From assembly GCA_022448645.1 (NCBI GenBank), contig JAKVBZ010000030.1:1-53335 (forward strand): 53,335 bases of DNA, written 5' to 3'. A program made the position numbers and the translations under genes. Positions 44,946-52,909 of this stretch are shown here, piece after piece (position 1 is the first letter of the stretch; each line of letters opens with the position of its first letter). Below the pieces are notes generated by a model, which saw only the letters and a list, made by a program, of their open reading frames with translations, made no database searches and was not told the DNA's origin. This DNA is from Pirellulaceae bacterium. GTDB lineage: Bacteria; Planctomycetota; Planctomycetia; Pirellulales; Pirellulaceae.

Positions 44946-45767
44946 ATGCAATCTGGCGAACTAGTCGAATTGGCCGCAATCTTAGCGACACACGGCGAAT
45001 CTATCGTTCGTTGTGAGGCTCGGTTGACCGAGCGCAGTTTGCAAGATTACTGGAACTCCTCTCGCTGCCGCATGGAGCGTTGGTCGCAGTGTTTGCACCG
45101 CTATACCGTGTTTACCGAGCGTCAGGTACAGCCGCTATTGCCCCACGACTCTATCTGGACTCACATACGAGCGACACTCGAGGAGATTTTTACTGCCGAG
45201 ATTATTACGCGCGTCTGGGCCGCCATTGCGGTAGCTTATGACGCTCGACGCGACTCCAGCGAGATAGAGTCGATGGCTCGCAGCATTTTGATCAGCCATG
45301 TTGAAATTCGTCACCGAGTGTTGCGATTGTTGATCGATCCAATGGCGATGCATCCGACAGAAGCAGAGTGGCTGAATCAATTGCGCAAGCGATGCGACCG
45401 TTGGACCGATTTGCTCATTGGCCGCCTGATGGTACGCCAACTGGGGGATCTGGCAGGGTTGGCGTGTGATGCAGACCGTGCCAACGATTTTGCGAAGGAC
45501 TTACGACGTGATCAAGCTGCGAATGCTGACACAACGGCTTGGCCGTTGATGTTAGATTCGTTAAGGTCGGCTTTTCAGCGTACCAAAGAAACCGTCAGTC
45601 CAAATGCGGATTTGAATTCGGCCATCGCCGTGTCTCTGTTGGCCAGTTTTCCAGCCGACATGTTTGATTCTACTGGACTGGTGGGTTCGTTATGGCAAAT
45701 CCGATTGACTCATCTGATAGATGATGTCGAGCAAATGATTGACCGAATCGCGTCTGAGGCAAACTAG
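44946..45767 (+). CDS. Helical protein of unknown function
   Basis: 273 residues with no recognised domain. It is predicted to be almost all helical, with charged amphipathic helices (SIVRCEARLTERSLQDYWNS, MRHRVLRLL-like EIRHRVLRLLIDPMAMHPTE, WLNQLRKRCDRWTDLLIGRL). There is no signal peptide, membrane helix, metal site or nucleotide motif, so it is probably cytoplasmic. It is preceded by a sigma-54-type promoter and a hairpin/T-run in its leader, so its expression may depend on read-through. No SD is evident before the ATG at 44946. Its stop codon shares the palindrome CTAG with the stop of the convergent lysC, so the coding regions overlap by four bases. Confidence 0.7.
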   Translation: MQSGELVELAAILATHGESIVRCEARLTERSLQDYWNSSRCRMERWSQCLHRYTVFTERQVQPLLPHDSIWTHIRATLEEIFTAEIITRVWAAIAVAYDARRDSSEIESMARSILISHVEIRHRVLRLLIDPMAMHPTEAEWLNQLRKRCDRWTDLLIGRLMVRQLGDLAGLACDADRANDFAKDLRRDQAANADTTAWPLMLDSLRSAFQRTKETVSPNADLNSAIAVSLLASFPADMFDSTGLVGSLWQIRLTHLIDDVEQMIDRIASEAN

Positions 45768-47545
45768 CCCATCACATCGGCAAACGCTTTTCTCAGGTTC
45801 TTCAAAGCAGCTGTGCCTTTGGCTCCGTCCACAACGACGTTGACGCGAACTTCGCTGGTGTTCACCATGTCGATGTTGATTCCTGCTTCGGATAGAGAGC
45901 GGAACATGCGAATAGCAACTCCAGTATGACTGCGTAGCCCAATACCTGAGACGGACAGTTTGGAGACATCTTGACTGCTGGTAACGGGACCACAGTGGAA
46001 TTCGTTCGTCAGCCCATTCGCCACTTGTCGGCTTTCCTCTAATTTGTTCTTAGGAACGGTAAAGCTCAGGTCGGCTCGACCATCGTGCCCATCGCTTTGG
46101 ACGATCATGTCAACGAAGATACCGGCAGCTGCCACATCTTCGAAAACTTTGGCAGCCACGCCGGGGGTGTCAGGCACGTTGTTGATGGTTACCCGAGCTT
46201 GAGAATCGTCGTGAACAATGTGATCAATGATCAGACCTTCCATACCTATTTCTTGAAGGCGGTTGACAACGTCCGATCCGCTGCCAGTTTGCTGTGAGGA
46301 TGAACTCACCGGCGGATTGAAATTCTTGGGTGTGCGGTCCAGTTCGAACGCTTGATGAACCGTTTCTAACGCCTGGGTCGCTTGGTTCTTGGAGACAAGT
46401 ACGGAGATCTTGATTTCGCTGGTGGTAATCATTTGGATGTTGACGTTTGCTTCGGAGAGAGCCCGAAACATGCGATCAGCCACGCCCGTTTGTTTAGCCA
46501 TCCCCAGACCGACGACCGAGACCTTCGCTACATCCTCATCCGACGAGACTGCTTTCGCGCCCAATTCTTTGGCAGTTTCTTGAACCACCTTGAGGGTCGC
46601 TGACAATTCGTCTCCCGGAACTGTAAAGGAAATATCGGCCAGGTTTTGTTCGCCCACATTTTGGACGATCATGTCGACACTGATGTTTTGATCGGCAATG
46701 CGCGAAAAAATGAGCAGGCTTGTTCCAGGGACGTCGGGCACCCCCGCTACCGTCACGCGCGCTTCGTCCATCGTGATCGCGGCACCTCCCACGGCATGAT
46801 CTGGGGATTCGGCTTCGGCGACGATCATCGTTCCAGGTTCTTCTGTGAAAGATCCTCGCACGTGAATCGGTACAGAGAACTTCTTGGCAAATTCAATGGA
46901 CCGGCTGTGCATCACACCAGCACCGAGGCTGGCCAGCTCTAACATTTCGTCGTAGCTGATTTGGCGGACTCGACGGGCCTTTTTCTTGAGCTTACGCGGA
47001 TCGGTGGTGTACACACCGTCGACATCGGTATAAATCTCACAGGTGTCAGCGCCGAGTGCTGCTGCCAGGGCGACGGCCGTTGTGTCACTTCCCCCGCGTC
47101 CCAGGGTCGTAATGTTGAAGTCTTCGTCGATCCCTTGAAAGCCTGCAGCAATCACAATGTTGCCGCTGTCGAGGAGTGGTTGCACTCGCTCTGTCGAAAT
47201 GGATGAAATGCGTGCTTTGGTGTGAGTGCTGTCGGTTCGAATACCAATTTGGGCTCCGGTTAGGCTAACAGCTCGATGTCCCAAAGCATGGATAGCCATT
47301 GCCATCAGCGCCACACTGACCTGTTCACCGGTGGACAGCAGCATGTCCATTTCGCGCGCTGGCGGTTGAGGGTTAATGTCTCGTGCCAATTCGATGAGCG
47401 AGTCAGTGTTTTTTCCCATGGCGCTGACGACCATGACAACACGGTTTCCATCTTCGTGAGCGGCCACAGCTCGACGGGCTGCGGCTAGTATTTTTTCACT
47501 GTTCGCGACGCTAGTGCCGCCAAACTTTTGCACAATCAGAGACAT
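45764..47545 (-). CDS. lysC: Aspartate kinase with four ACT domains
   Basis: Phosphorylates aspartate, the first step toward lysine, threonine and methionine. 593 residues. The kinase domain begins with VQKFGGTSVANSEKI and has TLGRGGSDTTAVALAAALGA and EIYTDVDGVYTTDPR. From ~265 to the end there are two pairs of ACT domains, the second pair repeating the first: VTVAGVPDVPGTSLLIF and VTINNVPDTPGVAAKVF, and VSVVGLGMAKQTGVADRMF and LSVSGIGLRSHTGVAIRMF. The usual enzyme has one pair (about 400-460 residues); four ACT domains are also known from cyanobacteria. They should bind lysine and/or threonine for feedback. It follows the ApgM gene by 55 bases in a hom-apgM-lysC row. Confidence 0.96.
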   Translation of the reverse strand: MSLIVQKFGGTSVANSEKILAAARRAVAAHEDGNRVVMVVSAMGKNTDSLIELARDINPQPPAREMDMLLSTGEQVSVALMAMAIHALGHRAVSLTGAQIGIRTDSTHTKARISSISTERVQPLLDSGNIVIAAGFQGIDEDFNITTLGRGGSDTTAVALAAALGADTCEIYTDVDGVYTTDPRKLKKKARRVRQISYDEMLELASLGAGVMHSRSIEFAKKFSVPIHVRGSFTEEPGTMIVAEAESPDHAVGGAAITMDEARVTVAGVPDVPGTSLLIFSRIADQNISVDMIVQNVGEQNLADISFTVPGDELSATLKVVQETAKELGAKAVSSDEDVAKVSVVGLGMAKQTGVADRMFRALSEANVNIQMITTSEIKISVLVSKNQATQALETVHQAFELDRTPKNFNPPVSSSSQQTGSGSDVVNRLQEIGMEGLIIDHIVHDDSQARVTINNVPDTPGVAAKVFEDVAAAGIFVDMIVQSDGHDGRADLSFTVPKNKLEESRQVANGLTNEFHCGPVTSSQDVSKLSVSGIGLRSHTGVAIRMFRSLSEAGINIDMVNTSEVRVNVVVDGAKGTAALKNLRKAFADVMG

Positions 47546-47600
47546 AATGCATCAACGGTAAAATGATTGGAAAAAGTAATGAGACGTTTGTATTGTAGCT

Positions 47601-48815
47601 CTAGGAGGCTGTGCCATTCAAAAAGAAATCCATCAGCTGCCAGCCTTCGACGAAGTTGGCTGCTGAGTGACCTGCTACATCTTCGTCATACGTGGTGGAG
47701 GAGTCTGCAGCGATTCCAGTGCCGGCCATTGCAAAGGGTACAAAACCGTGGCTATGTGTTTTGGTACGGAGTGGGGTCGGATGGTCAGGTGAAACCAGCA
47801 ATCGGAACTCACCATGGGACTGCAGGGCTGACAGCAGCGGAGCCACAATTTCGCGATCGATGGCTTCCAGGGCAGCAATCTTGGCTTGAACGTCGCCTTC
47901 GTGGGATGCTTCATCGGTAGCTTCCACATGCACACAGATGACGTCGGTAGTGGGTAGGGCGTCGATCGCGTATTGGCCCTTGGCGGCGTAATCGGTGTCC
48001 GTGTATCCCGTAGCACCAGGCACTTCAATCCGGTCCCATCCGATCAATTTTGCTAGGCCTCGCAGCAGGTCCACGGCGGTAATCATTTTGCCAGTTTTGC
48101 CATAGCGAGTTTGGAAAGATTCCAGGGCTGGTTGGCGTCCCAATCCCCACAACCACACATTGGTGGCGGGCAGCCGATCATTCTTGCGACGTGTTTGATT
48201 GACCGGGTGGTTGGCAAATAATTCGACAGTACGGCTCATCAGGTCGTTCAGCAAATCACTTCCTGGGCCACGAGGAAAGTCATCCACAACAGGCTTGTCC
48301 GTCAGATCGTGCGGCGGGGTTGTGAGGGTCTCGGTTGAAAAAGGTGCTACCTGTTGTTCTCCGCGAAAAATGAGCAGATTTCGGTAGCTGACGCCAGGCT
48401 GATAATTGAGTGCGGGATGATCGACCAGCTGTTCTTGGGCGGCCGTCAGTAATTGTTGGGCTTCTTCGTTCGTGATGTGATCTGCAGTGAAGTCTCGCAT
48501 GACCTGATCGACGACGGTTACTAGGTTGCAACGAATTGCCCAATCGTTTTCTCCCAGCTCAATGCCCTGCGCCGCGGCCTCTAATGGTGCGCGTCCGGTG
48601 AAGTTTGCGACAGGGTCGTAGCCTAACAGGCTCATGTTGGCAACTGCTGATCCTGCGGGAAGATGAGACGGTACGTTGTTGGCTCGGCCGACCATACCGA
48701 GTTGGGCCACCGAATCCATGGCGGGGACATTGGCTGTTTGGAGAGGCGTTTTCCCGTCCAGCGATTCCTGGGGTTCGTCGGCACAGCCGTCGGGGATGAT
48801 GATGGCGTATTTCAT
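47601..48815 (-). CDS. ApgM-type phosphoglycerate mutase, proposed homoserine kinase
   Basis: 404 residues of the alkaline-phosphatase superfamily, archaeal-type 2,3-bisphosphoglycerate-independent mutase. YAIIIPDGCAD has the first metal-binding Asp. The nucleophile Ser region is PAGSAVANMSLLGYDP. FTGRAPLEAAAQGIEL, VHVEATDEASHEGDVQAK and SPDHPTPLRTKTHSHG hold further metal ligands. Members encoded next to threonine genes were proposed to act as homoserine kinase (a TIGRFAM 'proposed homoserine kinase' model exists). Here it lies between hom and lysC with no thrB in the window, which supports that role more than glycolysis. The start is the ATG at 48815; a TTG at 48824 is also in frame. hom ends 18 bases upstream. 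Confidence 0.88.
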   Translation of the reverse strand: MKYAIIIPDGCADEPQESLDGKTPLQTANVPAMDSVAQLGMVGRANNVPSHLPAGSAVANMSLLGYDPVANFTGRAPLEAAAQGIELGENDWAIRCNLVTVVDQVMRDFTADHITNEEAQQLLTAAQEQLVDHPALNYQPGVSYRNLLIFRGEQQVAPFSTETLTTPPHDLTDKPVVDDFPRGPGSDLLNDLMSRTVELFANHPVNQTRRKNDRLPATNVWLWGLGRQPALESFQTRYGKTGKMITAVDLLRGLAKLIGWDRIEVPGATGYTDTDYAAKGQYAIDALPTTDVICVHVEATDEASHEGDVQAKIAALEAIDREIVAPLLSALQSHGEFRLLVSPDHPTPLRTKTHSHGFVPFAMAGTGIAADSSTTYDEDVAGHSAANFVEGWQLMDFFLNGTAS

Positions 48816-48833
48816 AGTGGTCAAGTTTGGGTG

Positions 48834-50135
48834 TCAGTCCAGAATCCGCATCTTGATCATTTCACCTCGGACACTGTCCAAGTTTTGAATGGATTGATCT
48901 GCGGACCGCATGGCACCTTCGGTCGCCGTATGTGTGATGATGACCAAAGGTACTCCTGGGGACTTGGATTCAGTGGATGGTTCATGTTGGATCACGGAGG
49001 CGATCGAGATATTTTGCTGTGCGAGTAATCCGGCAATTTCAGCCAGTACGCCGGGATCATCGTCCACAGCTAGCCGCAGGTAGTAGCGAGCAGCTACTAG
49101 GTCCGGATCACTTAATTCGACTCGAGAAGATTCCTGCGACCATAGATCCAAAGTTTGAAAGGTCAACCGCGTGCGCCCCACTGCCGTATCGATCATGTCG
49201 GCCATGACGGCCGATGCGGTCGGCATTTGTCCTGCACCTAAACCATGGAAGAACACGTCGCCCACAGCATCTCCCACGACGCTAATCGCGTTGTAAGCTC
49301 CACGTACTTCACCCAAGGGGGTCCCGCGACGTACGAGTGTTGGAGAGGCGTGCAGTTCGAGCCCTTCAGGAGTCAGTTCTGCCATCGCCAGCAACTTAAT
49401 GCGATAACCTAGTTCCGATGCAAACTGCATGTCGACTGAATCGAGCGATTGGATGCCAGTACGTGGAATGTCGCGCCAATCAACGCGAGCTCCAAAAGCC
49501 AGATGTGCCAAGATGGCCAATTTTTGTACCGCATCAGTACCATCAACGTCCATCGTGGGATCGGCTTCGGCGTAGCCTCTGTCTTGTGCTTCGGCTACCG
49601 CCTTGTCATACAGTTGGCCTTTCTCTTCCATCTGGGAAACGATGAAATTGCTAGTGCCGTTAAGAATGCCGCTCAACGATTGGATCTGATTCCCCGAAAG
49701 GCATTGACTGATATTTGCGATAATAGGAATGCCGCCTGCCACCGAGGCTTCGAACGCGATGGATCGTCCTAATTTCCTTGCCAGTTCGAACAATTCGGGC
49801 CCATGTTCGGCCAGTAAAGCTTTATTTGCGGTGACCACATCTTTGCCAGCTTTTAACAATTGCATCATGATCGTGCGGGCTGGCTCAAGGCCTCCGATCA
49901 ACTGAGCGACCACCGCGATGTCAGGATTGTCTACGATTGAGCTCAGATCTTCGGAGACAATGCTTGCGGGAAGTTCGCATTGGCGAGGTTTGCTTTTGTC
50001 CTTGACGACGACTTGCGCTAGATGTAATGGACATCCTGCATGTCGAGCCACGCGGTCGCTGTGCTCAATGAGTATCTGGGCGACACCCGAACCGACCGTA
50101 CCGAGGCCAATCAGACCGACGTTCAATGTTTTCAT
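48834..50135 (-). CDS. hom: Homoserine dehydrogenase
   Basis: Reduces aspartate semialdehyde to homoserine. 433 residues. The NAD(P)-binding motif is VGLIGLGTVGSGVAQIL. ANKALLAEHGPELF and VAGGIPIIANISQCLSGNQIQSLSGILNGTSNFI are catalytic-domain signatures, and GYAEADPTMDVDGTDAVQKLAILAHLAFG holds the active-site residues. A C-terminal ACT domain (LRLAVDDDPGVLAEIAGLLAQQNISI) allows threonine feedback. It is the first gene of the hom-apgM-lysC row; the row's promoter would lie in the short region before 50136, which also holds an 18-bp tandem repeat. No obvious promoter or threonine attenuator was found. Confidence 0.97.
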   Translation of the reverse strand: MKTLNVGLIGLGTVGSGVAQILIEHSDRVARHAGCPLHLAQVVVKDKSKPRQCELPASIVSEDLSSIVDNPDIAVVAQLIGGLEPARTIMMQLLKAGKDVVTANKALLAEHGPELFELARKLGRSIAFEASVAGGIPIIANISQCLSGNQIQSLSGILNGTSNFIVSQMEEKGQLYDKAVAEAQDRGYAEADPTMDVDGTDAVQKLAILAHLAFGARVDWRDIPRTGIQSLDSVDMQFASELGYRIKLLAMAELTPEGLELHASPTLVRRGTPLGEVRGAYNAISVVGDAVGDVFFHGLGAGQMPTASAVMADMIDTAVGRTRLTFQTLDLWSQESSRVELSDPDLVAARYYLRLAVDDDPGVLAEIAGLLAQQNISIASVIQHEPSTESKSPGVPLVIITHTATEGAMRSADQSIQNLDSVRGEMIKMRILD

Positions 50136-50268
50136 GACAATGTTTTCATAACAATAAAGGCCAATAAGGGTGATTGCTCAGCAGACCCAATTGTCCGGTA
50201 TTTGTCCCCAGCTGGAAAGAAGTATGCCTGAAGAGCAATTCACGATATGTTAGGATGTTCGTTAGACG

Positions 50269-50358
50269 GTCGTCAAGCAAGCCACTGTCGTCAAGCAAGC
50301 CACTACCGTCAATCAGACCACTGCCGTCAATCAGACCACTGCCGTCAATCAGACCACT
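50269..50358 (+). repeat. Five-copy 18-bp tandem repeat
   Basis: Five consecutive 18-base units: two of GTCGTCAAGCAAGCCACT, then one of ACCGTCAATCAGACCACT and two of GCCGTCAATCAGACCACT, followed by the partial GCCG. The two unit types differ at a few positions. The array ends 32 bases before the M42 peptidase ATG, and lies between divergent genes hom and the peptidase. No spacers, so not a CRISPR. It is open in one frame on the minus strand, but no gene is supported. Confidence 0.9.
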
Positions 50359-50390
50359 GCCGAGGAGTCTCACGATAACTGGGATCGATC

Positions 50391-51449
50391 ATGGAATCTG
50401 CTGCACGAAATCTTTTAATCCAACTGTTGGAAACCCCTAGCCCTTCAGGCTATGAACGGCCGGTTCAGGACTTGGTGCGAGAATACGCCGAATCGTTTGC
50501 CGATGAAGTTACCACGGATGTGCACGGCAACGTGATTGCCTGTGCGAATCCAGGTGCTCCACTGCGAGTCATGTATGCTGGTCACTGCGACCAAATCGGT
50601 CTGATTGTGACTCAGATTGATGGAGATGGATTCATCTACACCCAAACGATCGGTGGCTGGGACCCACAACAGCTGATTGGCCAGCGAATGACTATCTGGA
50701 GCAGTGAAGGCCCCGTCCCTGCGGTGATTGCTCGAAAAGCTATCCATCTATTGACGGATGAGGAACGCAAGCAAGTCGTCAAAGCCAAAGACTTGTGGTT
50801 GGATATTGGGGCTCGCGATCGCGCTGAGGCCAAACAACGGGTGCGTGTGGGAGATCCTGTGACGTTGGAGCTGGGGTTTCAGGAGATGGCCAATGATTTG
50901 GCCAATGCGCCGGGAATGGATGATGCGACGGGGCTGTGGGTAGTGCTCGAAGCCTTGCGGCGCGCTCAACAAAAAGGGCTTCAATGCACACTCTATGCCG
51001 TGTCGACGGTTCAGGAAGAAATTGGATTGCGTGGCGCAAAAACGAGTGCGTTTGGTATTGATCCTCATGTGGGAATTGCAGTGGACGTCACTCACGCCAC
51101 CGATTGTCCGACGGTCGACAAGAATCAGTTAGGGGAGATTCGATTGGGAGGGGGTCCGGTTGTCTTTCGCGGACCGAACATGAACCCAGTGGTCGTAGAA
51201 AATTTGCTGGCCACATGCGAGTCGGACGACATTCCGTATCAGTTGGCTGCCAGTGGTAGAGCGCAACCGAATGACTCCAATACGATCCAAGTCAGTCGAG
51301 CTGGGGTTGCTGCCGGCTTGGTGGCGGTTCCCAACCGTTACATGCACAGTGCAGTGGAGACCATTTCGCTGCAGGATATCGATCGAGCTGCTGATTTGTT
51401 GGCAGGTTTTGCGGTGGGATTGGATCAGTCCAGTGATTTTACGCCATAG
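50391..51449 (+). CDS. M42-family aminopeptidase
   Basis: A 352-residue dinuclear-metal peptidase of the endoglucanase M / PepA-type glutamyl aminopeptidase family, which builds tetrahedral dodecamers that degrade peptides released by proteases. Metal and catalytic motifs: AGHCDQIGLI (His and Asp; the usual is H-M-D), GMDDATGLWV (bridging Asp), VSTVQEEIGLRGA (catalytic and metal Glu), AVDVTHATD (Asp) and YMHSAVE (His). SPSGYERPV is the N-terminal signature. It lacks a signal peptide, so it is cytoplasmic. The ATG at 50391 has no strong SD within reach; GAGGAG is ~25 bases away. It converges with the serine-protease gene, 8 bases apart. Confidence 0.93.
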   Translation: MESAARNLLIQLLETPSPSGYERPVQDLVREYAESFADEVTTDVHGNVIACANPGAPLRVMYAGHCDQIGLIVTQIDGDGFIYTQTIGGWDPQQLIGQRMTIWSSEGPVPAVIARKAIHLLTDEERKQVVKAKDLWLDIGARDRAEAKQRVRVGDPVTLELGFQEMANDLANAPGMDDATGLWVVLEALRRAQQKGLQCTLYAVSTVQEEIGLRGAKTSAFGIDPHVGIAVDVTHATDCPTVDKNQLGEIRLGGGPVVFRGPNMNPVVVENLLATCESDDIPYQLAASGRAQPNDSNTIQVSRAGVAAGLVAVPNRYMHSAVETISLQDIDRAADLLAGFAVGLDQSSDFTP

Positions 51450-51457
51450 GAGGTAGC

Positions 51458-52525
51458 TCAGTCGTTTTCACCAAGTGGCATGGGAGTCACGCTGGCTTCT
51501 CGCAATACGTCTCGGATTGCATCGACAGCAATGGCGAAATTCAGATTTTGCGCGTCGCCTTGACCGGTGACTGTATTGACTCCGACAACTTCTCCTCGCA
51601 TGTTAACGAGTGGTCCGCCGCTGTTGCCTTCAGAGATAGAGGCGTCTGTTTGGATCCAATTGACGTTAGAGAGAACGCCTGCGTTACGCATTTCTTGCGG
51701 GGTTCGCAGGCCGCTGACGACTCCTTTCGTCATCGTAAACGAGAAATGGAAGGGGGCTCCGAAAGCGGCAACTTCTTCACCCTTCCGGGGCGACTCCGGT
51801 GCAAGTTGTAAAGCAGGTAGAGGGCCAGCAAGCGCCGATAGCTCCAATATGGCGAGGTCCTTGTCTGGAGCGAGCAACAGATATGCTTTGACCGAAGACA
51901 TTTTTCCATCGTTAAATTCGACGTTGGCTAATTTGACATCCTGGATGACGTGATAGTTCGTCACGATGATGCCGCTGGAATGGACCACAAAGCCGCTGGC
52001 GGTTCCCTTCCGGCTGCCACGCAAGGTATTAATGCGGACCACAGCAGGTTCGACTAAATCAACCAGGTCGGCCCAATTCGCGAGTGGTTGTCGACGAGGT
52101 CCATCGGGAAGTTTCCCCCAATTGGGGGGGGTGCCATCGTGCGATGGGTCTAGGCCTCGTCGGCGAATGTAGTCATTGGCTAAGGCGCGGGCTTCGGAGT
52201 CGATTTCGACGAGGTTTGCTTCCTCGAATCGAGCTTGGCTGCTGCGTTTTTCAGCTGCCTGGCGAGACATTAGGAACCCCGTGACGACGATCATCAGGCA
52301 GCCGGCACAGACTAGGATTCCTGCGGTAAGGAAGCGGAGATTTGCCCGAAACCAGGACTTTTGGCGCGAATCGTTGGAATCGCGGGTGAACATGCTTAGT
52401 GGTAGCCAGATGCGAGGCACGTGGAAGACCTCGCAGCAGACGGGACATCGAGCCAACCGGCCCTTGATTTTGGTTGGTAAAGGCAAACTCTGGCCGCAAT
52501 GTGGGCAATTAATGGGGACAATCAT
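51458..52525 (-). CDS. Membrane-anchored trypsin-like protease with N-terminal zinc ribbon
   Basis: About 355 residues. The first ~35 residues form a treble-clef/zinc-ribbon (CPHCGQSLPLPTKIKGRLARCPVC) of the kind found in planctomycete regulators. A membrane helix follows (FLTAGILVCAGCLMIVVTGFLM, ~65-90). The protease domain is of the S1C/DegP type with the triad His192 (TNYHVIQD), Asp223 (DKDLAILEL) and Ser302 (EGNSGGPLV). It has no PDZ domain. The zinc ribbon should be cytoplasmic and the protease outside, so a signal across the membrane is conceivable. The ATG at 52525 was preferred over one at 52558 because the ribbon then starts close to the N-terminus; no SD decides. Confidence 0.88.
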   Translation of the reverse strand: MIVPINCPHCGQSLPLPTKIKGRLARCPVCCEVFHVPRIWLPLSMFTRDSNDSRQKSWFRANLRFLTAGILVCAGCLMIVVTGFLMSRQAAEKRSSQARFEEANLVEIDSEARALANDYIRRRGLDPSHDGTPPNWGKLPDGPRRQPLANWADLVDLVEPAVVRINTLRGSRKGTASGFVVHSSGIIVTNYHVIQDVKLANVEFNDGKMSSVKAYLLLAPDKDLAILELSALAGPLPALQLAPESPRKGEEVAAFGAPFHFSFTMTKGVVSGLRTPQEMRNAGVLSNVNWIQTDASISEGNSGGPLVNMRGEVVGVNTVTGQGDAQNLNFAIAVDAIRDVLREASVTPMPLGEND

Positions 52526-52745
52526 GACACGGGTCGAACGATTATAAGTGAAAAACATTGCACGCCGTCGGCAACTTTAATCATACCCAGTTAGCCTATA
52601 GGGAGTCAGCTAGAGGCGGACCGAATTCGTCCGTCTGCCAAATTGGCACATTCATGAAGTAACCAATGGGTACCGTTTAGGTTTGTTACTCGACATGTTT
52701 CTCTAAATCCTTGTATTTACGTGGTTTGTGCTCTCTGGGTGGCTC

Positions 52746-52762
52746 TTGGCACGGCGCTTGCA
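52746..52762 (+). promoter_or_regulatory. Sigma-54 (-24/-12) promoter of groEL
   Basis: TTGGCACGGCGCTTGCA matches the consensus TGGCAC-R-N4-TTGCW at all fixed positions, with 10 bases between GG and GC. The predicted start is ~52773, 137 bases before the GTG. Just upstream is CTGGGTG, which also precedes the other sigma-54 site of this window (44826). Confidence 0.75.
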
Positions 52763-52895
52763 GTATACGCCGTACTTGTGAAGGCTAACTGCCAAAAAAG
52801 CGAATTCCATATATCAATCTTGCAGTTGCTTTGGGTTCCCGGCCGTAGATGGCAATCAGCCACAGGAAGGTCCCGAAGGCGAGTCCCTCAAATCT

Positions 52896-52901
52896 AGGAG
52901 G
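52896..52901 (+). promoter_or_regulatory. groEL ribosome binding site
   Basis: A perfect AGGAGG with 8 bases to the GTG start at 52910, which decides the start codon. Confidence 0.8.
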
Positions 52902-52909
52902 AATGCGAC

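Larger units (their letters stand above)
52559..52909. other. Intergenic region upstream of groEL
   Basis: About 350 bases. It holds the sigma-54-type promoter (52746-52762) and the SD of groEL. No groES gene and no CIRCE element (TTAGCACTC-N9-GAGTGCTAA) was found. The leader from the predicted start is ~137 bases, without an obvious terminator. No second, sigma-70-like promoter is convincing. Confidence 0.6.

Noticed and set aside
50269..50358. CRISPR array
   Set aside because: The 18-base units follow each other directly without spacers.
52559..52909. groES or CIRCE element upstream of groEL
   Set aside because: No short frame with GroES motifs and no TTAGCACTC/GAGTGCTAA pair.
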